The translations under genes and the position numbers were made by a program. This document shows, piece after piece, positions 18,179 to 28,300 of a stretch of 64,000 nucleotides of DNA (the stretch's first letter is position 1; every line of letters begins with the position of its first letter). The notes below the pieces were generated by a model. It had not been told where the DNA came from. It searched no databases and saw nothing but the letters and a program-made list of their open reading frames with translations. The DNA comes from CAZAPG01 sp964486935. Its GTDB lineage: Bacteria; Chloroflexota; Anaerolineae; 4572-78; J111. The stretch spans positions 1 to 64,000 of the forward strand of contig CAZAPG010000002.1 in NCBI GenBank assembly GCA_964486935.1. The letters are read 5' to 3'.

Positions 18179-21100
18179 CCTGTATCTGCCTGCAGTTCCC
18201 AGAAACAAGCCGACTCCAGTCGCCACAAGGGGCGTTGGATGCCTTGAATTAACGCTGCCGAAATTTGCTCATATTCTTCAATATTCGTCATCCCATCCTT
18301 GATAGAGGCAAATGCTTGATTACTGTATAGCCACTTCTGGGCAGCCTTCAATCCCGCAGCATTTTTCTGGAATTGTTGGGAGGCCTCCTCAGCTAGTTCA
18401 GCCGTAAAACTGAATTCTTCTGCCAGAGTCTGTTCGACTACAGCAAAGACCCGCTCCAGAGTAACTTCCCACATATCCAGTGGATATCTCTCCTTGAATG
18501 CAAGGATTTGTGCATCAGAGCCTTCTCGTTTGCCTAAATGCTTATCTCCACCTCTTCTAAAATGATATTCCTGTATAATTTTCCAGGTCGGATCGGATGG
18601 CTTCATAATCTCACAATCAATAGAAATGAGTATGCGATGGGTTGGTATGTAGAGAAATCCCTGACCTCGCAAAAGATGTACAGGGTCAAAACCGGCCTCA
18701 TAGAGCGGCCTGGGGTTAATTTGAACAGTGTAAAATAGCTCAAATCCTTGCCAGCTCTGCTTCAGTTCGGGCGCGGGCCGTAAGACAGCGCAGCATCGCC
18801 CTCTATCAGCTTCGATGGCATTTCTGATGATGGTGTCTGTCCAGGGTTCGCCTGGGGCGAAAAAAACCAGGTCTTCCCGGCGCACCGCAATATCCCGATT
18901 AAATGTGCCGGTGATGACCCGATTGCGAATCCGACGTGAACGGACCAGAGCCTCCTCCATGTTTGGCGGCGTAAAATACTTGGCGTTGTACATGCTTTTT
19001 AAATTAAATCGTTCAGGATAAAATCGAACTGTGTCTAATTGGGAATGGTAGCTGTTTTCCAGGCCGGCCAGTGAGGCCCACTTGGTTATGGAACGGCCCA
19101 ACAGCGTGCCATCCCGGTATTTTTCGCTGACCTCATTAAACTCTTGACGACGGCGATAATTGATAGCTCCTTCCTCAAAATATCGTTCCTCATTTACCTC
19201 ATCTTGCAATACACCGGCTTTGGCAACCATCTGCGGCAGTAATTGAGCCAAACCATTACGGGAGCTGCGGGTCAAAGCCGCAATTAGCTCATCCTGGATA
19301 CCCTCCAGTACAATCTCCAACCCGCTCATAGATTGGGTGAATAAATGAAAGGCCTCCTGCCAGATTTGAAACAAATCTTGCTCAATGGTGTCTTTGGTAA
19401 AGGGAAGGATTGAAAGCACGGTTCCCTGACGACCCAGCCGGTCTACCCGGCCAATACGCTGTTCCAGTTGAGCCGGCGTCCAGGGTAAATCAATATGAAT
19501 AATCATATCAGCCATCTGGAAATTACGCCCTTCGCCACCAAGCTCATCACATAAAATGATATGGCAATCGGGGTCGGCCTGGAACTTATCAACTTCATCC
19601 TGCAACTTGTCGGTGGCAATACCACAGTGAAACTGGGCCACACTTGATTGTTTCCTAAGATGGGGCAGCAGAATTGCCAGTGTTTGATACCAGGCTGAGA
19701 AGATAACAATTTTGGCCTCAGGTTTGTCAAAGAGAAATTTGTAGACAGCCCGCAATACCTGCACCAGCCTATGCGGCTGATCCAAGGGTATCGTCCGATA
19801 TGGTAAGCCTTGTAATGTGGCCTCAGTTTGCTCAAGCCACCGTTGCGATAGCCATACGAGTCTATCTATGTAAGCGGCCTCGCCGGGGGTAATCGGGAGG
19901 GCACTCAGCAGGTGTAGGATGCGTTCCAGTTCTTTCCGCAGTTCGGCTGGAGTAACTAAATCAGCCATCGGTAACTCTGGTTGCGCGTCGTCTGCTGGTT
20001 TTTCTGACAGGTACACCTGACGCTGTTTCAAGAGTAAAATGAGGATGTGCGGACTGCTAAAAACAGCCTGAAATAATACTCGGCAATATTCCGGCGCGAC
20101 TATAGCGTCATTGGTTTGAGTCAGGATATAATCAGCGTACTCATGCAACTCTTCAATTACATCTCGTTCTAACTGTTCCGGGGTATAACTGTATGACGTA
20201 TTGACTTGGCGACTGGGTAGCTCAATCTGAAGATTAGCTCGCCGGTTGCGAATAACCCGGCTCTCGATGCGGTAGTTCTCGCTGACGTAAGCCAGAGCTT
20301 CTCGGGCTGCGTCCAGGCCACGATCGCGACCGGCAGCCTGCGTTGAGACCCGTTGAACAAGCTCCGCCAGAACGGTATCGTGGTTGAGTTCATCAAGAAC
20401 ATCTTTCATCTCTTCCACGAACTCGTCGGGGTCAAAGTCATTTGGTCTCATCACTTGAGCCAGGTAGGCAATTGTTTTGCGGATAGTCTGCTGCGTAGCT
20501 AGAATTTCCTGAAAAGTCTGAGCGTCTATGGCATTGTACCGGGCAGGATTCATAATTTTTAACAAGGCAAGATATTCATCCGCTCGGCGTTGAATGGGTG
20601 TTGCCGAGATAATTAGCGTCCGCTGAGCGTCGCTGCTAAGTTGATGGATGCGCTGGTAAAGTGGGGGACGTTTGTGAATATGATGGGCTTCATCAACAAT
20701 AAACAGGCCCCATTCCTGGGTTCCTAATAGGCGGCCTGTCCACTCATCGGCAGTTAGCTCTTCCGCGCTGATAATCAATCCCGGACAATCGGGAGCAGCG
20801 AAAAAATCATCAATATCGGTGGCAAAGTCCAGCCAGAATTTGTTGTTGAGCTCATAATACCATTGGCGAGTGAGTGAGGCCGGAACCACAATCAGGGTTT
20901 TCAGACCCGGATGGCGGCGGTACAAACCTTTGAGAATAACACAAGCCTCAATAGTCTTGCCCAGACCCACCTCGTCGGCTAGAATGTAGCGGCAGCTTTC
21001 ATCGCCTAACACTCTGGTGACTACCTCAGCCTGATGGGCCAGCAGCATAATTCGTGAACCGACCAACTCTTCAATACCAAAAGTGGCGGCGCGTAACTCG

Positions 21101-21594
21101 GCGTAACTCCCGATAAGATGGTTTCGATGGCCTTTCCAAACAGGATTCTGCAACTCATAATGTTGTAGCTGGTAGTAAGGGTGCGGATCTTGACGGTGTG
21201 AAGCTACAATCAAATCCGTCTCACACACTTTTTTTACCTGACCTTCAATTTGAACATAGTAGTGGCAGAACTCGCCAGTTAGCCATTTGTCACTGCAAGC
21301 TATTAAGACTTGTCCAGATTGTTTGGTCTGGGCATACGTAAATTCCGTTGCGGGCAGAATGTGACAGCGCTGAATAAAGACGCGCGGACATTCAACCTGT
21401 TTTTCTTTGGGCGGCTCATTTGGTTCGTAGACGAGTAAGCTGACCGTAACTGTATCAGCTAGCGCATCAACCCCCTTTACCTGGCCCAGGCGATAATCTC
21501 GAAACTCGTAATCATCTCGCTCACGGTCAACCGGGAGGCGCACATACATACCTTCACGAAAAGATTGGGTTACGTTTGTTGGTAAGTTAGCCAT
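18175..21594 (-). CDS. dpdE: DpdE, SNF2/RapA-type helicase
   Basis: This is a Swi2/Snf2-family ATPase of about 1139 residues. Motif I LADEVGLGKTIEA lies near 205-217, DEAHH near 301-305, LIISATPI is motif III, and the helicase C motif VI QRIGRVDRLGRQG is near 713-725. The overall architecture resembles RapA: an N-terminal beta-rich domain (about 1-160), the two RecA-like lobes and a long C-terminal region. No methyltransferase or nuclease motif was seen. The frame opens with TTG at 21600, but ATG at 21594 is the more usual start; neither has a strong ribosome site. dpdA ends about 40 nt upstream. In Salmonella, dpdE is among the genes needed for the restriction-like phenotype. It is a DNA translocase acting in the cytoplasm on invading DNA, by inference from that family. 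Confidence 0.87.
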   Translation of the reverse strand: MANLPTNVTQSFREGMYVRLPVDRERDDYEFRDYRLGQVKGVDALADTVTVSLLVYEPNEPPKEKQVECPRVFIQRCHILPATEFTYAQTKQSGQVLIACSDKWLTGEFCHYYVQIEGQVKKVCETDLIVASHRQDPHPYYQLQHYELQNPVWKGHRNHLIGSYAELRAATFGIEELVGSRIMLLAHQAEVVTRVLGDESCRYILADEVGLGKTIEACVILKGLYRRHPGLKTLIVVPASLTRQWYYELNNKFWLDFATDIDDFFAAPDCPGLIISAEELTADEWTGRLLGTQEWGLFIVDEAHHIHKRPPLYQRIHQLSSDAQRTLIISATPIQRRADEYLALLKIMNPARYNAIDAQTFQEILATQQTIRKTIAYLAQVMRPNDFDPDEFVEEMKDVLDELNHDTVLAELVQRVSTQAAGRDRGLDAAREALAYVSENYRIESRVIRNRRANLQIELPSRQVNTSYSYTPEQLERDVIEELHEYADYILTQTNDAIVAPEYCRVLFQAVFSSPHILILLLKQRQVYLSEKPADDAQPELPMADLVTPAELRKELERILHLLSALPITPGEAAYIDRLVWLSQRWLEQTEATLQGLPYRTIPLDQPHRLVQVLRAVYKFLFDKPEAKIVIFSAWYQTLAILLPHLRKQSSVAQFHCGIATDKLQDEVDKFQADPDCHIILCDELGGEGRNFQMADMIIHIDLPWTPAQLEQRIGRVDRLGRQGTVLSILPFTKDTIEQDLFQIWQEAFHLFTQSMSGLEIVLEGIQDELIAALTRSSRNGLAQLLPQMVAKAGVLQDEVNEERYFEEGAINYRRRQEFNEVSEKYRDGTLLGRSITKWASLAGLENSYHSQLDTVRFYPERFNLKSMYNAKYFTPPNMEEALVRSRRIRNRVITGTFNRDIAVRREDLVFFAPGEPWTDTIIRNAIEADRGRCCAVLRPAPELKQSWQGFELFYTVQINPRPLYEAGFDPVHLLRGQGFLYIPTHRILISIDCEIMKPSDPTWKIIQEYHFRRGGDKHLGKREGSDAQILAFKERYPLDMWEVTLERVFAVVEQTLAEEFSFTAELAEEASQQFQKNAAGLKAAQKWLYSNQAFASIKDGMTNIEEYEQISAALIQGIQRPLWRLESACFWELQADTG

Positions 21595-21633
21595 AGCCAA
21601 AACTGGTGATGTTAAATAGTGCTAAGCCTATGA

Positions 21634-22947
21634 TTAAAGCGACAAATCTAATGGCAATTGGTGCGCTAATTGGGGCTCTGCCTCTAGCGGATTGTTAACT
21701 ATTTGCTGAAACTGATCATAAAACACTTTCACATTATGAAACCCCCGCCGGCGGTTGCGATTATTGCCCCGGAAAATGATGACTTCGATACCAATTTTTT
21801 TACAGATAGGGCAACCACATTTTTGCCAGGGTTTGTCAACCAGGGTACGCCGGTAGGCATCCTCATAATCCCGTTTAATACCGTACAACCTATCATAAGC
21901 CAGAACCGCCTTCAAGGTTTGATCCAAGGTGGTTTCGTCTTTATCATAAGCCCGCAGCAAACGTAGGGTTTCTTGCTCCAGATCACCCAATGTCTGCACT
22001 GACAGATTCCCATTCCTTTGCAAAACTTCTTTAACCGAATCGACTCCTCGTTTTCCCTGCCGTCCTTTGACCTGAGGAACACGAATGGCGGCATATTTTT
22101 GTCCATTTGCAGTCCAGTAGTTGTCCTCACCGCTACCCAGAAAGGCTCGCCGTAGCGGGGCTGCGCTATCGGCGCTGGTCACACCCAGGCGCATAAAATG
22201 CGACACCAATGATAGGCGGGCCACACCAAAAATGTGAAGTTTGATTCCGTCAGTGATCAGGGGCCGAATTTCTTCCAAAATGGCGATAATCTGCAGGTCT
22301 TTACTTTTCACCAGCCCACCGATGGCCAGGTGCTGGTAGCCCATCTCACGCAGGCGACTCACCGCCTCGTAGTAAAGTTCCGGTGTTCCGCCTTGAGCAA
22401 TACCGATAGGGGTGAAATTAGGTTTTTGTTTGGCGTGCAGCTCGAGCATTTTTTTGGCATTTTCCAAAGTCAACTCAAAGCGTTCGGCCTGAATCTGCTC
22501 AGTGGTTTTACCGGCCCACCATCGTACTTTCAATTTACCCTGTTCTAAAGCGCTCTCCAACATCTCGATGGTTACAAAACCCAGGTGATCGAGCGATACG
22601 CCATAGTCAATCCCCAAGTCGTGATAGTAATCAATCACCTGTTGGATGGTGTAGACCGGCTTCTCTTCCAGTAAGTAAGTGAATGCGCCGCAATCGCCCA
22701 TAATCGGCAACTCCGGGCCGAGCCGGGTGAATGGCCGCATCCCTCCCACCTGATGAATACGTTTTTCGGAGATTGGCGTAAGTGAGGCTTTGGAGACCAG
22801 CATCCCATCAAAGATGGGTTCGGGGAAAAATTCGTGGGCAAAGCGGTCATGCAACCAGCGATTTTTGCGCCGGGGTGAGGGCCGGTCGCTGAGGAAGTCG
22901 TATTCCGGGTCAACCATATCTTCAAAATTGGGCAGGTAGAATTTCAA
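21634..22947 (-). CDS. dpdA: DpdA, TGT-like 7-deazaguanine DNA transglycosylase
   Basis: DpdA enzymes exchange guanine in DNA for preQ0 and are the defining component of the Dpd system. This 437-residue protein shows the tRNA-guanine transglycosylase fold, with MGDCGAFTYL near 82-91 (general base/substrate Asp), GIAQGG and AIGGLV (phosphate and base loops), and VTSADSAAPLRRAFL near 254-268, whose Asp corresponds to the TGT nucleophile. The zinc site is CGCPICKK near 374-381 plus His near 404. The DpdA-type SADSAAPLR replaces the FDCVxPTR of tRNA enzymes, which supports DNA rather than tRNA as substrate. The start codon is TTG at 22947 with GGAG ten bases upstream; no ATG in frame is available nearby. 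It begins 39 nt after the TIR-SIR2-PNP gene and leads the dpd genes. Confidence 0.93.
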   Translation of the reverse strand: MKFYLPNFEDMVDPEYDFLSDRPSPRRKNRWLHDRFAHEFFPEPIFDGMLVSKASLTPISEKRIHQVGGMRPFTRLGPELPIMGDCGAFTYLLEEKPVYTIQQVIDYYHDLGIDYGVSLDHLGFVTIEMLESALEQGKLKVRWWAGKTTEQIQAERFELTLENAKKMLELHAKQKPNFTPIGIAQGGTPELYYEAVSRLREMGYQHLAIGGLVKSKDLQIIAILEEIRPLITDGIKLHIFGVARLSLVSHFMRLGVTSADSAAPLRRAFLGSGEDNYWTANGQKYAAIRVPQVKGRQGKRGVDSVKEVLQRNGNLSVQTLGDLEQETLRLLRAYDKDETTLDQTLKAVLAYDRLYGIKRDYEDAYRRTLVDKPWQKCGCPICKKIGIEVIIFRGNNRNRRRGFHNVKVFYDQFQQIVNNPLEAEPQLAHQLPLDLSL

Positions 22948-22986
22948 TATTTAGCGGCTCCGTTCATAAAAATCAAAGGTTTTAAG

Positions 22987-25119
22987 TTACTGTTGCGGGT
23001 CCACCGGACCACTTTTTATAAAGCTAATGGCAAAAGCGGCCGCGGCGTTGGCCGCGTACTCCTGCCAATCATCCGATTTGCGCTCATCGGCCATATCGCA
23101 AATGCCACGAATGACCAGGGTGGCCGGAATTTGGGGACGATCAAAGGCTGCTGCAAATACGCCTTCCCCTTCCATTTCTAAGCCGACCAATTTGGGCCAG
23201 TGTTTGATAAGTTGTTGGCGGAATTTAGTTGAAGCAACAACCTTGTTACCCGAAGCGATGGGACCAACAAAGAGCTTGGAAACCAAGCGGGCTGCGTTTT
23301 CCGGGCGAGGTACGTTGACCTGTTGGGCCCAACCGGTATCCCAAAAGTTGTGTATCCGGTCCAGTAACAGCGCGCTGGCTGGATATACCCGGTCGCGAGG
23401 TTTTATCCCTTTCTCGGTAATTTTGCCATACTCATATCCCACAATTTGGTCGGCCACCACCACATCCCCCAGGTCCAGATCATCTTGCGGAATACCCCCG
23501 GCAATGCCGACCATCAAGACAAAGCGTGGTTGCCAGTGGGTAATTGTATCGGTGACGGCATTAGCGGCTGAAACATTACCCATACCTGGCAATAACACAA
23601 CCACCACTCGATATTCCTGATCCGTGTTCCGAATGGGGATTGCGCCATAGTGATAAGTCCGAATGTCTTTGTCTTCAAATCGCCTGACTTCAGGCTTCTC
23701 CAAACGACTGACAATTGCTTGAGCTTCTTTGGGCAGCGCAGTGATGATGGCAAAATCTACTTGTTGTTCACCTGGCCCCAGGTCAGAGGTTTTATCACCA
23801 ACAGTTGAGGCAACCGGCACCGCAATGGTGCGATCCGGTCGGCCCATAGGCCGGCCTACATCACCACTTTCTCCTCCAAATGGGTCCTCCTCCAAAATGA
23901 CGATGCCCCGATCCCGCCACGTCCGCACGTCAACCTCTGGTAAGCCCGACCAGACAGCATACGCTATGCGAGCAAAGCGGCTTTCAACCACCTGGTCAAA
24001 TAAAAAGCGGAAGTCGGGGTCAGCCAGATTATAACCCAGAAAAAGGACCGTGTTGCGACGGAACGCACGGCGCACTTCGTCAATCACCGCTTCCTTCTCC
24101 CGATCACGGAGCAGATTGGAGTGATCCTGATCGGTGACGACCAGCGTGTCGGGCTGTTGAGCGTCGCCGTAGAGTTTAATCAGGGTGGGGCGACCAGAAT
24201 TGATGAAATTAACATCGCTGCCGCGCACCACCCGGTTGAAGCCAACCCCTACCTGTTGCAAGGCAAGTTCCAGCAAGTTATCATAAGCCGTGGTGATGAT
24301 AGTCTCGATTTGATGTTGTTTGACTAACGCGGCTACCTGTTGGTGGAAAGGTTGCGGCGTTTTGCCGGTGGTATCCAGCGCATTGCGAATGAAGTTGGTG
24401 AACTCCCAGCGGTTACCGGCCTGGCTAACTCGCTGAGCTACCTCGGCCAGGGAGAGGGACTCATCCAACCCTTTGCGGTGAGCCAACTCGCGGGCAAGGT
24501 CGGTGCGGGAGGGAAGGCCGGTGATAGCCTGGGGCAGGTCGGCGCCGATGAAGAGGGTCAAGCTCCGACCTGATAGGGCTTCTTGAAGCGGCAAGATAAA
24601 TTGTGAGCGGATTTCCGCCGCTGCTGACTCATTCATCCGCTCAACCCCTACTATTTTAGGGGATTGGGTTTGGGGTTCAGTTACTATTCCTGCAATTTCC
24701 TCAGCGACGAGCGATAGTTCTTCATCTACATAACGACCATCCTCCCGCCAGACAGGCTTTTCGTGCTTGGGCCTGACTTTCATCCTAGCTAACCAAGGCA
24801 CAGTTTTCCAGGCGCAAGATTGAGCAATAATGGGAAAAACTATTAATCCTTCCTGCGTTTGACGTTCCCGTAAACGTTCCACCTGATTCTGAATAAACTC
24901 AGAGCCAAGAAAATTGGCAGTAATAAGCAAAACAACCACCCTGGCCCGCTCGATGGCCTGATCTATTTCAACAGCCCAATCGACACCAGGAGCAATTCGG
25001 TCCGCCGTCCAGGCCTGGATGTAACCTTGCTGCTGTAACACTCCCAAGTGAACAATAAGTTGATTTTTTAATGTTTCGTCTTGTTCGCTGTAACTAATAA
25101 ATACGGATGGTCGCGTCAT
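22987..25119 (-). CDS. TIR - SIR2-like - nucleoside phosphorylase fusion protein
   Basis: This 710-residue protein joins three nucleotide-active folds. Residues 1-150 are a TIR domain (SVFISYSEQDE, then VVLLITANFLGSEFIQNQVE, whose last Glu could be catalytic). Residues 170-425 are a SIR2-like domain (LTLFIGADLP near 188-197, TTAYDNLLE, IKLYGD, FLGYNLADPDF). Residues 455-705 are a PNP/UDP-phosphorylase or MTAN-type nucleosidase domain with MVGIAGG, GDVVVADQIVGYEYGK, GLEMEGEGVFAAA and ICDMADE, in which the catalytic residues look intact. TIR and SIR2 domains are known NAD-consuming or NAD-derivative-handling effectors, and PNP-like domains occur in the same conflict systems. The SIR2 part lacks the canonical Asn and His. 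It sits 39 nt upstream of dpdA, so co-expression with the modification enzyme is expected. A role as an abortive-infection effector is inferred. Confidence 0.9.
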   Translation of the reverse strand: MTRPSVFISYSEQDETLKNQLIVHLGVLQQQGYIQAWTADRIAPGVDWAVEIDQAIERARVVVLLITANFLGSEFIQNQVERLRERQTQEGLIVFPIIAQSCAWKTVPWLARMKVRPKHEKPVWREDGRYVDEELSLVAEEIAGIVTEPQTQSPKIVGVERMNESAAAEIRSQFILPLQEALSGRSLTLFIGADLPQAITGLPSRTDLARELAHRKGLDESLSLAEVAQRVSQAGNRWEFTNFIRNALDTTGKTPQPFHQQVAALVKQHQIETIITTAYDNLLELALQQVGVGFNRVVRGSDVNFINSGRPTLIKLYGDAQQPDTLVVTDQDHSNLLRDREKEAVIDEVRRAFRRNTVLFLGYNLADPDFRFLFDQVVESRFARIAYAVWSGLPEVDVRTWRDRGIVILEEDPFGGESGDVGRPMGRPDRTIAVPVASTVGDKTSDLGPGEQQVDFAIITALPKEAQAIVSRLEKPEVRRFEDKDIRTYHYGAIPIRNTDQEYRVVVVLLPGMGNVSAANAVTDTITHWQPRFVLMVGIAGGIPQDDLDLGDVVVADQIVGYEYGKITEKGIKPRDRVYPASALLLDRIHNFWDTGWAQQVNVPRPENAARLVSKLFVGPIASGNKVVASTKFRQQLIKHWPKLVGLEMEGEGVFAAAFDRPQIPATLVIRGICDMADERKSDDWQEYAANAAAAFAISFIKSGPVDPQQ

Positions 25120-25334
25120 CTTGCCTCTATTAAAACAATTAATCGCTGCACCGCAACAAGTAAGGTCGTTTCAAAGCTCAACCCACCTCGGAGTCCTGCC
25201 TTTAGGGCGATTGATTGGAATGATTGATTCCAAATATCAGGGACTCAATGCGATTGTTAAAATTCCTTGTCAGTTTTCCTTGCTATTGACAAGTTCCACC
25301 AACAATTCTTAACCCCTTTATAAGGAAATATCCT
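25120..25334. other. 215-bp gap between the two SIR2-domain genes, with an inverted repeat
   Basis: There is no convincing coding sequence here. It is the largest gap inside the island between dpdD and the XRE gene, so it could hold a secondary promoter for the TIR-SIR2-PNP/dpdA block. A perfect 7-bp inverted repeat, CTTGTCA ... TGACAAG with a 14-nt spacer, lies at 25266-25293 and could be a protein-binding site. No clear -35/-10 pair was found. The role is not established. Confidence 0.35.
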
Positions 25335-28300
25335 TCAATCATGAGAAGGGTGAAACTTTTCGGTTGAAATACGTTTTGCGATCCAATAAAAGGCATCTAC
25401 CGCACTTTGATAGCTGGTATCAGTTTCATTCTTTAATATCTCAAGCCAGGCAGTTGCGACCGCGGGAGTGATAATTTGAGGGTGAGCTGCCCCAATGTGG
25501 CCTAGCAATTCTGTACCATAGGTTCGTAAGCTACTATCCTCATTGGATAATCGTTTGGCAAGAACTTCGGCTACATATTCTGGTGCTGTTTCAGGGTGAG
25601 CCATTATTATTCGCGTTAAAACGGCGGCAACACTGGTTCTTATACTAAGGTCGTGGTCGGTTGGCAAATTAAGTAGTTGCTCAACCAGTTGTACGGCAGT
25701 TCCTGGATTGCTTACTGCAAGCTGATATAACGCGTCGGCAACACTATCCCGGATTCCCCAGTTGTCACTTGCCAACAAATTAACCAACGTGTGGCTCATT
25801 TGTGATGCTAGGTTCGGGTCAGCAGTTGCAATTAACCCCAAAATATCCGCCACACTGTCTCGGATATTATCGTCCTCGTCTTCGAGTAACTCCAGTAGAG
25901 TCTCGGCTAACTGCCACGTAACCACTTTTGGATTAGTAGCGACAACTGTTTCTAGGATTACTATTACCCTATCACAAATATCAGGATTGGACCCGGCCAA
26001 CAGCTCAAGCAACATCTGGATAGCCTGAGGGGTAACTTGTGGGTTAAACGCCACAATTTGTCCTAGACTTTCTGTTGCCACATCACGCACACCCTGATCA
26101 GCGTGGAATAGTAACCCAATTAGCTGTTTGACCATTATGGGGGTAACTATTTTGGGGCTTGCCCCGCTTGTTCGTCTTAAAGCAACGGCTGCCGCTCCCC
26201 GTACTTCACCATCGCTATCGGTGAGCAGCTCCAATAGTCGTTTAATGATCACCTTGGGCATTACGGCATTGGCAGGAGGTACTACTCGTCTCAAAGCAGT
26301 GGCTGCCCCATCTCTGGGAGACCGGGCTTTATCCATCAGTAACTCAGTGGTACGCTCAAATACCCAAAATGCATTCGATGGGTTGGCTACCACCACCCGC
26401 CCTAGAGTTTCTGCAGAAACCGTACGAATGTGTTTTTCATCATCGGTTAGTAATTTAACAAGGGCTTTGCTTGTCTCCGGCACAACGTTGGGATTAGCGG
26501 CCGCAACTTGCCGTAATGCCTCTGCTACCCCAGTTTGTGTACTTTGATTATCATTTACCAATAATTTCACAACCTGCTCAACTACTGAAAAGGCCACCTC
26601 GGGCTCGGCCGACACTAACTGAAATAAAGCCTCTGGAGCCACATATACCCCCCGATCTTCGTCGAGCAGCAAATCAACGAGGCTATCAACGACCTGGTAA
26701 GCGATAGAAGGACTAGTCTTTATTATCTGTCCAAGTGCTTCGGCAGCGCTATTACCTATTTGGTCATCCTCGTCAATTAACCGATTTAGTAATATTTTGA
26801 TAATGAAAGGGGCCACCTCAGGATTCGTTGCATTAATTTGCTTCAAGACTTCTATCGACCGGTGGCGTACAACCGTAAGTCTGCTGGCGGCAGTTTGGGC
26901 TACCACAGTCAATCGCCGGTTAGGGTCATTGACTCGATTTAGCCAATAATCAACTTCTTGTCCTACTTCAAGTGCGCTATGCAGGATCAATTCTTGAGCT
27001 TCAAGAGACAGACGGACCGTCTCTCGTACCTCATTAACTCGAGCTAATTTGTCTGCTGGCAATAACTCTTGAAAATGTTGCCAGTTCTTCACCTCTTGCT
27101 CGATCATTTCCTCTACTTGCTTCCTCTTTCGCGCCTCGCGCCCCAAGCCAATTTTGTCAATGAGATATTCGTGAGCCAACTCATAAGCCGTCCTGCCGTC
27201 CCCATATTCCAGCGCTCGTAGTAACCGTGAACGCACTAATTTCTCTAACACGGGAATGACTTCGGATATATCTATGCCCAGCATCTCCGCCAATTCATCG
27301 GCGGATTTTACAGCTTTGGTTCCTTGAGAAGTAACTAATTCTTCCAGAACGCCGGTTGACCATTTGCGCTGATTTCTCTCAAATCGGGTCAACTCATCTT
27401 CTAGATACTGTTGCAGCACACCACGGACACCACCCAATTGAATATATGAGTTTAGGGTTATAAGGTTTTCACCAACGCCCAAATTGTCGTAGAGTGCGCT
27501 GCACACTAACTGCAATTGTGGGGGTAACACCAATGCTCCCTCGCTACCTATCAGATCATTCAATAATCGCTCCACCAATGTCGTTTCATAGCCCACACCC
27601 AATTGTTCAACCGGGGCAATGATCGCTTGGTGAGCCTGTTCGCGGGTTAGAGGTGATAAGCGCATCCGGGTACGAAATACTTCAGGGATTCGCTGTTCAA
27701 GTTCACTTACAGTGGCCAACCAATCCTCCCGGAGACTTAAGACCACTTTGACTGGTACCTCGCGGGCATCGTATAACTTCCCTAATTCATCAATGAATGC
27801 TGCCCGGATTTGTGGGCCTAATCTAATAAAGAATTCCTCAAATTGATCAAGTATAATGACTAATACGTGCCCTATATGCTTGATTGCAGCATCAAGAAAG
27901 TCTACTAACGAGCTATCTTGGGGCAAGTCTACTTTGGGGAGCCGTCTTAGAACTATCCGACGGATAACAACGGACGGGTCTTCTAAGGCCCGCACATAGA
28001 TAGTCTCATAAGGTGGTTCAACTTGCTTTAAGCGAGGTACTGCTCCGGCTAGCAGCAATGAGGTTTTGCCTACTCCTGAAGCCCCATACAAAAGCACCAA
28101 ACGGTGAGCATGAATTAACGCACTCAGTGTTTGAGTCTCTTGGTGGCGCCCAAAAAAGATCGCGGCATCTTTGGTCTCATAGTAATCCAAGAACTTATAG
28201 GGGCGATCTGGTAGTGGTGCGATAGGCTCCTGCAAAAATGGTGAGACACTAGAAGTAGCAGACTGTCTACGCGTTTTTAACTTGTCAATCAAAACTTCAA

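Noticed and set aside
3301..21600. DISARM-type system (PLD protein, SNF2 helicase and large helicase with Cys-rich tail).
   Set aside because: These components resemble DrmC, DrmD and DrmA/B, but no DNA methyltransferase is present, and a TGT-like DpdA plus RecQ-like and ATPase genes follow the Dpd order.
25316..25340. Short palindrome AAGGAAATATCCTT at the end of the SIR2-HEAT gene as a terminator.
   Set aside because: The stem is only five AT-rich base pairs with no T-tract in the right orientation.
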